Numbered from the stretch's first letter, positions 12,704 through 24,069 are shown. The stretch is 64,000 bases of DNA from Spirometra erinaceieuropaei (GCA_902702965.1 CACRXP010000018.1:1005388-1069387); one strand, 5' to 3'. Made by a program: numbers and translations. Notes: a model not told the origin generated them from the letters alone.

Positions 12704-12869
12704 CTTCCATTATGGGTACGTTAATGTTTAGTGTACGCGCTTCTGTGTTTTGAAATATAAAACGTCCAACCCTCGAAGGTTCTAGAATGAAATTGTATCC
12801 CTGCCAGCCCTTCGCTAGGGCGCCCAAAGAGCCGATCCATCTTGTTCTCATGGCCAAGCATCTCAGCAA

Positions 12870-13396
12870 ATTTAATTTTTGTTCCGAGGAAACTATGTTA
12901 TCGTCCTATTTTGTTAGCCATAAATCCGGAAAAAATTTTTATTGCTTCCTTACATCCTTAACGTAAAATTTATGTACGGGTGGCTGGTATTATTTAATTT
13001 GAATTTGATTTGTTGGTTACTACAACAAGGATGCCAGGGGCGTACTGCTCACGGTAATTCATTTCATAGGTGAGCTCTTTAGTTTAAGACACTTAAGCTA
13101 AAAAATGAAAGTATTGACTAAAAGTGGTCCCGATGCTGATGTCAAGAAAACCACGTCTGTTCGCATATAAAAACGTCCATTTAATTAATACAGCACCTTG
13201 AAAGTGCACCCCTAAGAGTAATTATTTTGCTGTACCTATCAACTTTGAAATACCGCAGCTCGTATCTTCTATATATTTCCATAACTTACCAAGTATTATT
13301 CAGAGGAGCGTTCGAGAGCAGTAAAAACACACATGACGACAAAACCGGCATTTTGCCTGAGTTTGATTATATGTAATAAACGCTAATAAAACTACT
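12870..13396. other. Intergenic sequence
   Basis: AT-rich sequence between the possible relic and PLE-2; no frame, repeat partner or RNA fold was recognised. Confidence 0.4.
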
Positions 13397-15890
13397 TTGC
13401 CAGTGATCCCGCCTTTGTCTTCTTTTCAACAGGAACCTAGTAGGAGCACATTCTTTTCAATTCATGAGAAGTTCGCGCGTGATGCCTTCCGCCCAGTTTG
13501 CAGCTGGGAGGCATTCTCTATACGAGAGGAGGAAACCCATGAACAACTGCGCTTTCTATATAAATGCGTTCGCGACGAACTAACGCCGAAGAGTTTTCAT
13601 TACAAAACTCCAGGAATATGGGATTGGGTAGTAGCGTTATACAAAGCTTTCGCAGGCAAATGACAGTTCGTTAAATTTAAACCCAAGGCCAGTACCAATA
13701 CAAATGTGGTACATAACTTGGCGTCGAAGCAGTTAAGAGAACCAGAACTTAGAGTGTTGAGACATGAGGTCAATTTTAGCACTGATGATACAACGCCAGC
13801 CGACTTCACTGCTACCCCTGAGACAATGTAAATGACAGTTCGACCATGTACGACCGTCGTTACCGATGATGTCTACCGTGCGCTCCACACCAAGCTGAGA
13901 GCGGACACGGTGACTTATACGTGCATTAGTTTATAGCGATTACAAGATTGCACAGCATCTATCGCACCTTCTCCTCCCCTGCCTAAGCTGGGTGTCAATT
14001 AATAGTCAAGAAGACCGATGGCGGGAGAGGGCGCAGGTGGGTGACAAGGCCGGACCCGCACCTAGGCGTATCACCGCATCCCCCGGTTCACAATAAACGC
14101 TTGAACAGGATTAGCCATGTTAGTACGAACTAACGCAGCCGATAAGGCTAAACACGCTGTGCGTCAAAAGGTCAATTCTCTCCTGATAATAAACGTGCAG
14201 TCTAGCAATGTATCGTCCGAAGAGATAGAAGCGATGAAGAAATTAGAAGTCGACAAAGATTTGAAGTGCCACCTTCTGACAAAGGAAGAGCGATCTTCGT
14301 GATGAACCATATTGATACCAATGAGAAGGCACAAATTCATCTTGACAGCCGACAATCCTACAAGCCTACGGCTCCCGCATAAGCCAAATCAATGATCGGC
14401 CAGCTGTCCGGACTCCTAAGCCTTCTCAGGTGCAACAATGTAATCTCGCTTGACAAATGGCGACAGACGAAGCCGGCCGATACATTTCTGGTCAGGTTCT
14501 ATGGACTACCGAAAATCAACAAATCCAACGTTCCCTGCAGTCAACTATTGATCTAAAAGGCATCCCTACGTACAGTCTAGCCAAATGTATGGCCAAAAAC
14601 CCAACTTTTTTGGCCTCCAAGTTCCTTGCCGGAATTTGGAGAAAAACTATTTGACCCGACCAAATTATGATTTCCTTCAATGTTGTCTCACGACTCACGT
14701 CCACTCCACGCTACTTTGCGCGCGTTTTGGAGTGCATGCAGTTCGAAGAGAAGTATGACGAAACGATGAGGCACTCAACAATCCAACACCTACTGCAACG
14801 CTTCACATTCTGCAAATTAACCTTTTTCACCTCCAACGGCAGGACATACGAACAGATCAAGAGAATACCCATGGGTCCGCCAATATCCAGCCTAATAGCG
14901 GAGTATTTCCTACAAGAGTTAGAAAGCCCTACGAACCTATGTCGCGGCGCCGATAAGTGGACGATATATTCATCATTATTAAGAGGGGCAGGCTGTCGGT
15001 TTTTCAAGATCTGCTTAACGGCATCTTCCTCGACAATTAATTTAAAAGAGTAGAGGAGGTCGAGAAATAACCTTTCCATAACGTGCTCGTCATGCGCAGA
15101 CCTGATGGTAAACTTAACTCTACATTGTATTGAATGGCGACTAACATAACCCAGGTCCTTAGCAATCATAGTGGTGCACAAACGAGCTGTGTTTGTGCGC
15201 TCTTGGACCGGGCAAAAAAGTACCGTAGAGGGCCCGAAGAAGGCGTGCAAGAACTAGGACACCTCAGGAACAAATTAGAAAAAAATGACTACCCAAAGAA
15301 TTTAATCTGCTGCTGCATACGTACGCGCCCGCATCAATGATTTGGCGTGCGCTACCAAACATAAACAATGTGCCCGAGGCTACGGAAGGCATTGCCACAG
15401 AGTTAGGTGTGGGCATGGTCCATCGTCTGGCTGCTACCGTGCTTACCAGAATCATGAAGATGAAGGAACGGCTGGGCGCAGGTGATCAGTCGGGCGTAGT
15501 TTATCAAATCTCTTGCCATAACTGTCCTTGCCATTATACAGGGCAAGCAGGACGACTCTTCAGCTTGCGAATACTCGAGCAAAGCAGGCCGTTCGGAGAG
15601 GCGACCCACCGTCTCAAATTGCAGGCACACGCTGAAGAAAGGTCATGTTTTCGACTACGCCAGCATGTGGATACTGGCGCGGGCCGGCAACAAGACGGTG
15701 CCTGAAGTTTTGGAGGCGTGGGTGTCAGAGACCAACTCCATCAATAGACCTATCCACCTATCCTTCGTGTTATTACCTGTTCCGCCCACGCAGTCAGTCG
15801 GCGTGGCTCACATTGCCACCGAATACAATCGCCGTCACCACGCCGTGGGGCCAATGTGAGTCAGGGGGCGACGCAGACTAGGCCTAGCCA
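13397..15890 (+). mobile_element. PLE-2: most complete Penelope-like element in the window
   Basis: Plus-strand PLE with every region identifiable, all in broken frames. N-terminal region 13397-13663 (ends ALYKAFAGK), continuing past a TGA as VVHNLASKQLREPELRVLRH (about 13710-13770), then after a 275-bp insertion ALVRTNAADKAKHAVRQKV (14114-14170). RT B-motif MGPPISSLIAEYFLQELES is at about 14871-14927. The catalytic box reads R-stop-VDD-IFIIIKRGRL (14951-14990): tyrosine TAC has become TAA, but both aspartates remain. The thumb/connector RALPNINNVPEATEGIATEL starts at 15344 and the endonuclease GVVYQISCHNCPCHY near 15496. The tail (VLEAWVSETNSINRP) ends near 15750. C-rich sequence (about 15905-15918) follows. 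Confidence 0.88.
13831..14106 (+). repeat. Short repeat inserted in PLE-2 N-terminal region
   Basis: The PLE-2 reading frame breaks after ...TATPETM and resumes as ALVRTNAAD at about 14114; the intervening 275 bp have no PLE similarity. The flanks (caatgtaa at 13824 and ccatgtta at 14115) could be a decayed target duplication. Parts recur at 18555-18680 (plus) and, as the 'tcaagaagaccg...ggcggga' segment, on the minus strand at about 18190-18240, so this is a dispersed element. It ends cacaataaacgcttgaacag, a possible polyadenylation-like tail. Probably a SINE; no RNA polymerase III boxes were found. Confidence 0.6.
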
Positions 15891-16079
15891 CGGACGTTTA
15901 CCCACCCCCCCCCCCCACTTACGGGACGATTTTATAAATGTTTACACGTTTTTGCACTCCAACAGTCCTGCTCGAGTTCGTAAGCTCCGACTAATAAAGC
16001 TACCGTCCCATTGGTCGCATTATTGTCCTCTTTTCACTGATAAATTTGCCTTCAAGGTAAGGAAAAGATTTTTCGTTTG

Positions 16080-16812
16080 AGGGAGGCCCGATCTTCAAAC
16101 CAATAACTTCACAATAGAATGGTTTGGTCAGGTCTTCATGTTTAGCACTGACCGGATTGGGATAGCAGATTTGTTAGCTCATAATAGCCTGTGCAGCCCA
16201 TGCGACTGAGGTGTCCAGTCATACTTTACCTTAATCCTTCAGAACCCCACAAGCTGTTTTGGAAAGCCTCTTAGTTCTTCTCGAACATCCATTGTTTGAC
16301 TTTTCCCTATTTTATCTTCCAAAGTCGCTTTCACTTCTAAAACGTAGTCACCACCATTCATTGGTACAATCCCAGAACCCTTGTCACTTTTTGCAATTAA
16401 GACAAATTTTGGTTCAATTGCTTTAACTTATAACAACAGTTAGTTCTTTGGCATTCATTCCGTAAACTTTGATCTAGATGTCAGCAGCAACTTTTAACAA
16501 CAGTGGATTTCATGTATCCTAGTCTTCCGTGCTGGTTTCTGTCATGTCGTAAGATGTTATCAAGCTAAACTTTTGGGTCTACACGACGAGCATTAAGTGA
16601 TGTAACAAAAAAGTGGACAAGTGGTAGTGTTCCATGCAGCAGCTGCTTAAGCAACAAATCTGAATAATTACATATGCACTGTTTCGGATGGCAAGAGTTA
16701 TCGAAAACATGTGCTGAAGACTGTTTACCAAATGGTCTAAGCACGTGATGCAAAACAAGTGGCAAGATAACTTTAATATTTCGAGAAACCCAACATATTC
16801 AAACGGAAGCAA
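16080..16812 (-). pseudogene. Possible relic of a second PLE lineage, N-terminal region
   Basis: On the minus strand near 16420-16320 the reading KSDKGSGIVPMNGGDYVLEV resembles the 'ADKG-x-x-IV-x-M-x-x-x-x-Y' block found before the RT palm of PLEs. Frames upstream on the same strand (16565-16812) contribute KQLLHGTLPLVHFFVTSLNA with no clear family. Frameshifts are frequent. I infer an old PLE fragment; the evidence is one block only. Confidence 0.35.
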
Positions 16813-18130
16813 TTAAAATACCACTGCTCCAAACAGAGTGAAAAAACAGACTACTGGAAAACTGAACTGCGCCGCGCACGCGTGTCTTTATTTCCTTGCA
16901 AAACTGTATGATGTAATCAGTGTTAAGCGACATAATGTTTTGTGAACGAACAAATAAGAACAACCCGGACCACTTTGTGCAAATTCGCAACTCCATGCGT
17001 GGAGGTTAATGGCAAGAGAAAATGGCGATATAATTACAAAATTAACCCGAGACCCTTAGATAAAAACGACCAGAGCACATAAAGTAAAACATTCTTCTGA
17101 CTACCCACAATACCGTTGAGCCAAATAAACACGCTTGGGATTTTCACAACGGAATTTTGGCGTCAAACTCAAAGTGCTTGATTACTCATAAAACGATGGA
17201 CTCAGCTCTTCAGAGATGCGGGGACGTACCAAGATCGCTCTTATTTCCCTGTTTCACCGTCAGACTGGTAACTACTTCTGATACTCTTTCAAGCACCCGC
17301 ATGGCAGAGATGTAGAATGGGTCGGTTATAAAAGATTTTTATTCGATTGAATGCAGCCGAACATTTTGCAAAGCGGATTAAGTACGCAGCTCAGAAATGC
17401 TCAAGATGCCACTACACACATTCAACCCTTTAAAGGTTAATTAGGTTTTTCTTCTGCACAGGTTTAAACAGGTAAATCAGGTTAGTCTTTCTTTTCGAAT
17501 TTCATAAATAAGAGTTTTAAAGAACGCTGCACCTTGTTTTTGCCACTTAATATGCTTGAGAGCCATCCACGAGAAGACCGTATTTGCATGTCATCAATTT
17601 TACTTGAATGGAGTCTTAAGAACTGGTTATCTTGCACTTCGGACTGAGCACAACTTGCATTATCTACTATTTGGTCTTCAGGTGTAAACATGTCTAACTT
17701 GATTTAGTGTTCTGTGCAAGATTGCTTTGAAAATATTTTTCTATTCCCTGAACCTTCAGATAATCTGGCAAGTTACACCTTCGGGTAGGACGGGTATTAT
17801 TAACGTGCACAAATTAATGTTCGCCCCTATAAAAGTTTTGCACTTTTTTCTTTGTCAGTGCTTCGCAAATAGCCACCTACTTCTCTTGCATACTTATTTG
17901 CGAATAAACCTCTCCAACCTAAGGAAATATGTGCTCATATAATTAATACACCCCACTACAATGAGGGTGTAGACAAGACAGCGACGGATAGAATGATTTC
18001 CAAAAACGTCTACGTATTGAGTTAGCCATGTGCCTTTGAAGGAATCTCTCCACAGCAACATAAACGACATCTAAATACATCCATGCGTTTGGCATATGCG
18101 GCCTGCCTAAAACGTTCCTTCTTGTGTGGA
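16813..18130. other. Intergenic sequence, no recognisable gene
   Basis: AT-rich sequence with unrecognised frames of fewer than 75 codons (16799-16996, 17482-17691 minus; 17727-17942 plus). A minus frame at 17943-18290 extends into the repeat at 18140-18300 and is not taken as a gene. Confidence 0.4.
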
Positions 18131-18139
18131 AGTGTGCAG

Positions 18140-18300
18140 GAGCAGTTTGCGTGTGGCACGCGTAGACGGTTCGCTTAGCTTTGTCAGCCAGGGCTCCGAT
18201 CCCGCCTCCGGTCTTCTTGACTCTGTCTTGCCACCGGGCAATGACGAGTGAATGAGGAAATGGTGCAGTGGACATTGCGTATTCCTGCAATCACCATTTA
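18140..18300 (-). repeat. Dispersed short repeat fragment
   Basis: The minus strand contains gagtcaagaagaccggaggc and a downstream ggctgacaaagc, matching 13990-14060 inside PLE-2 (gtcaagaagaccgatggcgg, then gggtgacaaggc). It is taken as part of the same dispersed repeat. Confidence 0.5.
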
Positions 18301-18554
18301 CGAATTCAGGCACAACTGATCGTCTAGCGTCTATCACACTGTGGGGTCCACTGAATAACTGCCATTTAAAAGACCTTAAATACCTTAGCTTTTCCTGGAA
18401 AAGTGACAAACTGTTAAAAACCAAAAAGTCGACATGCGTTTTTTAGAGATCTCGCCAGTTGATTAGTCGCGATGACTTAATCTTAGTTTCTGTCAAACTT
18501 CAGGAGTTCCATGGTCCAATGTCCCTTAGCGTTATGATCTACGACCGGTCAATT

Positions 18555-18680
18555 ATAACTGTTTGGGAAATATTTATGATAGTTCGACTGTCGTTGCCGA
18601 CAATACTTTCCGTGTGCTCTACCGCAGGGTGAGAGCGGGCACGATGACTTGTGCGTGCATTGCTGTATAGTGACAAACAG
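18555..18680 (+). repeat. Dispersed short repeat fragment
   Basis: Matches 13835-13935 in order: gttcgactgtcgtt, cgtgtgctctaccgc, tgagagcgggcacgatgact, gtgcgtgcattgc. It shares the start of the repeat inserted in PLE-2 but not its 3' part. Confidence 0.55.
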
Positions 18681-19150
18681 TCCTTTTTTGAAATAACCTA
18701 ACTTTTGCTTATGTTTATCGGGTATGTAACGCTGTTGTAAGTAAGCAAATGTTATTAAATTTGCACAGGGCTGATCTGTACTAAATTACAGTGGTTATGC
18801 AGAGTTTACAAGTCGAAAAAGCAATAAAACACCGTGTGGAACTCGTATATATCAGTAAGTGCTCCAGGATTTTGTTCATGTTTCCAGTGCAGCTGCCTCT
18901 GGAAAGATTTCATACGCTTCCGACAGAGCAAAAGAATACTGAAATAGCTATTTATTGCTCATTTTTCCTCGTCATTTAGTTATGATACGACCCGAAGATC
19001 GGAGGTTCAAATCGAACACTTTGGACATTACAAACGCGACTGGAGGGCTGTAGGCCAGGACACAGACCTACTTCACGTCTGCTTCGATCGTTATTATTTT
19101 CGCGTATTTACAGTTTCATTGTTGCAAAAATGCCAATTGAATGACATAGC
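18681..19150. other. Intergenic sequence
   Basis: No gene seen. A B-box-like ggttcaaatcgaac (about 19006) has no matching A box at tRNA spacing, so no tRNA is called. Confidence 0.4.
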
Positions 19151-19990
19151 AGATCAGTTGGCGAGCGCGCGTTTGCTTTTGATAAATTCTCTTGAGACCA
19201 GTCTATTTATATGGGGACGGAGCTGAATGAAACATGCCAGTGATTTGAGAAATCGCTTAACGTTTGTCTTAACACACAGGTGGCATGTAGAAATATGGAG
19301 GAGAGGGTAATAAGAGAATGTGAGGGCTCTGGAGAGCCGTGTCAGGGTGGAAAAGAGAGCCGAAGGGCGCGGGGAAATGCATACAATTGACCGGCCCTTT
19401 GTCACAGTAATCACAAAATTTGCACGAGGTACTCCTGTGCGCACATAACCGGTCTGCCTAACCTGATGGCAGCCGCTTCTGCTGTTGCTAACGGGCGCAG
19501 GACCCGTGGTCTAAGTAGCTTGAGGAGACCTTATAAATCACAAGGAGAGCTTTTCTTGGGTCGTCACGATATCCGTCATCAACAACTGCTCCTAATTTCG
19601 CTTGTTAATAACCACGCCTGCAAAATGTTTCCATATTTTTTGGACATGCGCCGACTCGTGCGGTCAGTATAACCTGTTCTTGAAAAAGTAAATAAACATT
19701 GAGGTAGTCTGGGATGGCAGCCTATCTTCACCTTCTCTGTGTGAAATAGCTTGGTAGAGGATGATAGCTGGAGCTCCGCTACTGAAGGGGGGAGAGGGTT
19801 CTCTAGACAGCTTTGTAAAAGTATTTTTTAGGGGACCAGTTTCCTCATCCCCTAAAAAGGAGACTTTGAAAGCTGAGTTTTATTTTGTGCGTTTGATGTG
19901 GCAGGTTTTGCCTGTTTCTCGATATTATTCCTTGCAATAAATCTGCCAGGATGCTCATTCCCGCTAGGCGGGTCATGGATCTTCCCAAGC
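19150..19990 (-). mobile_element. Decayed PLE endonuclease/tail fragment
   Basis: Minus-strand translation around 19690-19470 gives pieces matching PLE-3 in the same off-frame register (TARVGACPKNMETF versus VARAGVCPKE), then KALLVIYKVSSSYLDHGSC and the CAR-QQQKR tail typical of the PLE C-terminus. The DNA upstream (about 19720-19870) loosely matches 28020-28140 of PLE-3. Several frameshifts and stops; no product is expected. The 3' limit is uncertain. Confidence 0.55.
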
Positions 19991-21190
19991 CCCCCTGGGT
20001 GCTGTTTGCCAAATAAATTTTGTTGCAAAGCAGGCGTCAGTGTGACTTAAAGGCTGGACTTTCAAGGCAAAACATAATCGTCCGTAGGCCGTCGTGCAGT
20101 GAGTAGAAATCGGTGAGCTAATTACTTAAAATGTTCGAAATTTTTACCATATCAACCAAAGCTTTCACACAAGTTTTCAAGTACCCTTAAAACACGTGAG
20201 ATGACGGTTCTGGTGGTGTATTGTTTAGGGGAACTTTATTTCATTTTCAGTCGGCACTTACCCTCAAGCCCAAGTGCTTACAAAGACAAGAGAACCCTTG
20301 CAGTTGAGAAATAACATCTTTATTTTTACTCAGACCTTTAACTAATCATACTTTTCAGGTAGTATTACCGATTCTGTTTACTTGGTTTGGAATTTTGGAA
20401 AAACTTCGCTCGTAGTCGTTAATTGTCTTTTTTAAGATTTTTCGGTCAACATGTAGCTTTGATTGCAGGTGGAAGGAAGTTTTTTTGAGTGAAATCTTTG
20501 CATGGTGCAGCATGTGGAACGTTTCTTCTCCTCAGGGATCGAAAGCGACTTTCTTCCTTTCTACGCCAATTCATGTTATTTGCCGGATTTATAATTTTTT
20601 GTTTAAAGGAGAGACAATGGTTCAGGATGTGTTCGATCCTCCTCCTCATGTAAGGTGTGGTCAGACAAAATTTAGTTGGAACTTTATTGAAAATCTGAAA
20701 AGGTGTGGTTCAAATAAAGAGTTTAAATCCTTTGCGTGGGAATTTATTTGCAGACTTAATCAGTCCACGTGGAGGTGTAACTTTTAAACGTTCATTATAC
20801 CCTTTTCTGCATAGTTCTTTTATAACCGGCGTTACCGTTAGTCTTTCACATTTGCGCTTCAAAGACATCAGTCCTTTAAATTTGCAGAAGCCAGTAATAC
20901 TTTATATACTTCTCGACTACTGAATACATTTGGTGGTGATTACATGTGACGAACATTTACTTGCATCCCTGCTTATTCGCTAACTGACTTCTATTTCATG
21001 ACAATAAAATTACTTAGGTAGAGAACTATTTTAGGGCCCAATTCCCTGAATCCATATTCACTGTGCAGCCGCCTTACAGATTGAGCACATACTTTTGATG
21101 AAAGACAGGCAGTTGTGCTTTTGGCGCGAAATATAAAAAAAAAATTTCCCCACAAATAGCTAGAGAGGGATACAGCTTTATATATATCAA
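19991..21190. other. Intergenic sequence with unrecognised frames
   Basis: A plus frame of 100 codons (20485-20787) and an overlapping 72-codon frame carry no motif I can name. Small AT-rich tract and (TA) run at 21180-21200 directly before the SINE. Confidence 0.4.
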
Positions 21191-21202
21191 CATATATATA
21201 AT

Positions 21203-21510
21203 GGTAGTGGGCGCTCACCGATCGTTCATACGGAACTCACTCGTTCCGTTGTGCCTTAAGCGCTCTCTCTCGAGCCCAACCAGCAGCCGCGCAGCGGCGC
21301 ATGACATAGGCAGTATGTTATTACGGATAAAGACAAGGGAGACTGGAATGGCCATTTCTGGCCTATTAGCCGTCGTCAGTCAGTCATACCCAACCGCAAG
21401 GTTTGCAACCCCTGAGTCTCGAGCACGCGGCCTGTTGGTTAGAAGTTGAACTCCCTAACCCCTATGCCATTGGTCTGTTGTCTCGTCGGTCGAGATCGGG
21501 TATATTAACA
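21203..21510 (-). repeat. tRNA-related SINE copy S2
   Basis: Long copy of the SINE in reverse orientation. From high to low coordinate it has the degenerate tRNA-like part (about 21510-21420, containing gttggttagaagttgaactc on plus), the middle block (gactggaatggccatttctg, about 21340) and the 3' block (gcgctcaccgatcgttcata, 21209), then a (TA) tail at 21180-21200. Copies recur at 8.64, 21.5, 23.8, 24.1, 24.3, 56.6 and 62.9 kb. Confidence 0.75.
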
Positions 21511-21516
21511 ATGACA

Positions 21517-21640
21517 GGGGACTCTCACCGATCGCGCTACGAGACTCACTCGTCCCATCAAGCCTTGCAATTCAATTTATAATTCCGTCATCAGCCGCTC
21601 AGCTGCTAGTATTATGGGCAACTTTTTCGCCACCAACGCT
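21517..21640 (-). repeat. Partial SINE copy S3
   Basis: Adjacent to S2 and in the same orientation: ctcaccgatcgcgctacgag, then actcactcgtcccatc (21523-21565). Similarity fades after about 21610. Confidence 0.6.
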
Positions 21641-22203
21641 AGCTATTCCATCCTTCTCATTGCTCTTGCGTGTTTAATCATGCGAATCTGCAGACGTTTG
21701 TCAGTCTCTCCAGCGTAGCTCGCCTAACAAAACTGTACTGTTCAAGGTAGACGACGCTGGCAGTTTTGTCTCGCGAAAAAGAGCCTTAGGCTTCATGACC
21801 AGACGTTCGCCTCAGGCCTGTGGATGTAGCTAACCCCCGGTGGTAGTAAGAAATGAATAACTGCCTTGGATACGTTCTCATTATATGGTAGTGCCTGCCA
21901 TACTTTCGGCTGTCTCATCTCGGTCCATGAAATTAGTTTTCACTGCCCTCTGCGTTCTATAAAATTGCCGGGATATCCGTTGGAGGCGAACATCTGCCTA
22001 AGATAATAGAGTTAAGCTATTCTGTCCCCTGGCTCATTGCAATAATTTTCGTTCAGTTAAGGAAAAATCGCACGCAACTGCATTTGCGGCATATACATAC
22101 ATATATGGATAAAGGGGAAACTGCTCACCCCAGGTGTTGATATGGAAGGAAGGAAGAAAGACGAAGAAGAGAAAGCGATTTCATGGACCAAGGTGTATTT
22201 ATG

Positions 22204-22239
22204 CTGACGATTCAGAAACTTTCTCGTTTGCATCATAAG
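22204..22239 (-). ncRNA. Degenerate hammerhead-like motif (left arm)
   Basis: Minus strand: CTTATGA (consensus CTGATGA), a stem II with a GAGAAA loop (GCAAAC/GTTTCT), then GAATCGTC in place of GAAACGTC. Same 34-nt layout as the intact-looking copy at 61836-61869, but with changes in both core strands, so probably inactive. Confidence 0.6.
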
Positions 22240-22628
22240 ATTCGTTTGCTGGCCCTCCCTGCTGGCCTTGAATTCTTTAGCCCTGCCGCCTGCCCCCTGT
22301 TATAACCGTGCTGAACGAACGTACGTTGGTTAGCCTGTTTGCTGATGGCCGATTATGGCCTCTTTGATCCCAACCATTGGTGGACATGCGTGCCTTGCGT
22401 CCCCCTCGCGGCTGTTGTGCTTGCTGCTGCGTTGGCGTACTCGTCCACATCCCCCTCGTCGGACGACATACTGATCGATCGTTGTTGCACAGGCGCGGCG
22501 TTTTTGGCCTCGCTGGTACGTCCGTACGTATTCACGTACGTACGGACGTACGTTCAGCACGGTTATAATACGGGGCAGGTGTCAAGGCTAAAGAAATCAA
22601 GGCCAGCAGGGAGCGCCAGCAACCGACT

Positions 22629-22662
22629 CTTATGATGGAAACGAGAAAGTTTCCGAAACGCC
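22629..22662 (+). ncRNA. Degenerate hammerhead-like motif (right arm)
   Basis: Plus strand: CTTATGA, perfect 6-bp stem II GGAAAC/GTTTCC with a GAGAAA loop, GAAACG then CC instead of TC at the expected cleavage dinucleotide. One change in the CTGATGA core and one at the cleavage site argue against activity. Confidence 0.65.
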
Positions 22663-22764
22663 ATTATAGATACAACTTGGTCCATGAAATCGTTTTCTCT
22701 TCCGCGTCTTCCTCGAAAAACGACAGACATGATAATATATCTGGACCTTGAATCTTCATGCATA

Positions 22765-23752
22765 TACAGTAGATGTGCTAACTCATGAAATGTCAACCAA
22801 AATTTCGAAATGCGTTCTCGTTTCGAAAAGATAAATTAAGTAGTGTTGTAAAACTAATCATGATGCAGCACAAATCTATAATGATCCAGTTACCTCAGGG
22901 TTTCGGTTTTCGAAAGAACTTATTTTCGACCGCATGCTAGATCTATACTCTGCAAAAAAGACTACTTATGTAGCATTCAATTTTCTCATAGATTTTCGAT
23001 GCCCTTGAAAATTATATTTCATGGAAAACATGCATAAAAATATTCATTCTTTTACTTATTCGGTAGAAAATCACGTCTTCTTCAAATTTCATACCCAAAA
23101 GAAGAGTATAATTCGGTTTTAAAAAATTTTCTAATTGTGAGATTTTTTAATACCGTTAAATGGCCGTTCATGAAACGTCATGTATCTGCATTTACGAATG
23201 ACGCTTGTAAAGTTAACAATAGTGCTCAAATCCACTGCTTAATTTTATGAACCTCATATGGTCTCCTCTTAACACCGTAGAGAAATGCATGGTTTCCATA
23301 CACGGAAAATATACAGCTTGTAGTTTTGAAACCCTGAATGCAAGTGTAACAGCAGGTCGGGTTCAAAATTATTCGGGAATTAGAAAAGTTTTTTAAAACC
23401 GAATTATACTCTTCTTTTGGGTATGAAATTGGAAGAAGACGTGATTTTCTACCGAATAAGTAAAAGAATGAATATTTTTATGCATGTTTTCCATGAAAAA
23501 TAATTTTCAAGGGCATCGAAAATCTATGAGAAAATTGAATGCTACATAAGTAGTCATTTTTTTTCAGAGTATAGATCTTGCATGCGGCCGAAAATAAGTT
23601 TTTTCGAAAGCCGACACCCTGAGGTAACTGGATCATTATAGATTTGTGCTGCATCATGATTAGTTTTACAACACTACTTAATTTATCTTTTCGAAACGAG
23701 AACGCATTTCGAAATTTTGGTTGACATTTCATGAGTTAGCACATCTACTGTA
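22765..23752. repeat. Foldback element copy C (best preserved)
   Basis: About 985 bp bounded by CAGTAGATGTGCTAACTC (22767) and its reverse complement ending CACATCTACTG (23750), flanked on both sides by TA. The arms, about 370 bp each (22767-23137 and 23380-23750), are nearly perfect inverted repeats; the centre (about 240 bp) is unique but shared among copies (for example cctgaatgcaagtgtaacag, 23332). No transposase is encoded; the frame 23478-23732 lies in the arm. The CAGT terminus with TA duplication suggests a non-autonomous relative of Tc1/mariner-type elements; this is inference. Confidence 0.9.
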
Positions 23753-23756
23753 TGTA

Positions 23757-24065
23757 CGGTGGTAGAGGGGCGCTCACTGATCGTGTTACGGATCTCAATC
23801 GCCCCGTTGTTCCTGGGGGCTCTTTCTCGATCCCAGCCAGTAGCCACACCGCGGCCCGTAATAAAAGCAGAATAACATTGCCGACAAAGACAAGGGAGGC
23901 TGGAATGACCGTTTCTGGCTTATTAGCCGTGGTCAGCCGGTCATGCCCAACACCGAGGCGTGGAACACCTGGGGGTCGATCCCGCGATCTGTTGGTTTGA
24001 ATTCCAACGCTCCTAATCGCTGAGTCACGGGTTCGTTTTCCGGTCGGTTGCGATCGGAAAAATAC
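23757..24065 (-). repeat. SINE copy S4
   Basis: Follows foldback C almost directly. The plus strand shows gcgctcactgatcgtgttac (23771), the middle block gctggaatgaccgtttctgg (about 23899), and the reversed tRNA-like part (gatctgttggtttgaattcc, about 23986; cgctgagtcacggg, about 24018). Confidence 0.7.
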
Positions 24066-24069
24066 AATA

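Larger units (their letters stand above)
22118..22750. mobile_element. Palindromic pair of PLE 3' ends
   Basis: Two PLE 3' ends face away from each other. The left arm (minus, about 22160-22330) and right arm (plus, about 22548-22745) share, in inverted order, the GGTTATAA-x-ACGGGGCAGG segment, the AAGAAATCAAGGCCAGCAGG segment, a hammerhead-like motif, and a terminal TGGTCCATGAAATCG. The arms are joined by left-arm-only sequence and a CGTA-rich spacer (22520-22550, repeated acgtacg). The architecture repeats at 61.8-62.9 kb. Frames at 22330-22635 lie within it and are remnants of the C-terminal extension (compare 61866-62186). The segment ctcaccccaggtgttga at 22123 also occurs at 63228. Confidence 0.75.

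Noticed and set aside
14711..15250. 179-codon minus-strand frame as a protein
   Set aside because: It is the antisense of PLE-2 reverse transcriptase, whose motifs read on the plus strand.
19000..19030. tRNA gene suggested by ggttcaaatcgaac
   Set aside because: No A box at the right distance and no cloverleaf.
22520..22556. CRISPR-like short repeats in the acgtacg stretch
   Set aside because: A short palindromic CGTA tract at a PLE join; no spacers, no cas genes, and the DNA is eukaryotic.
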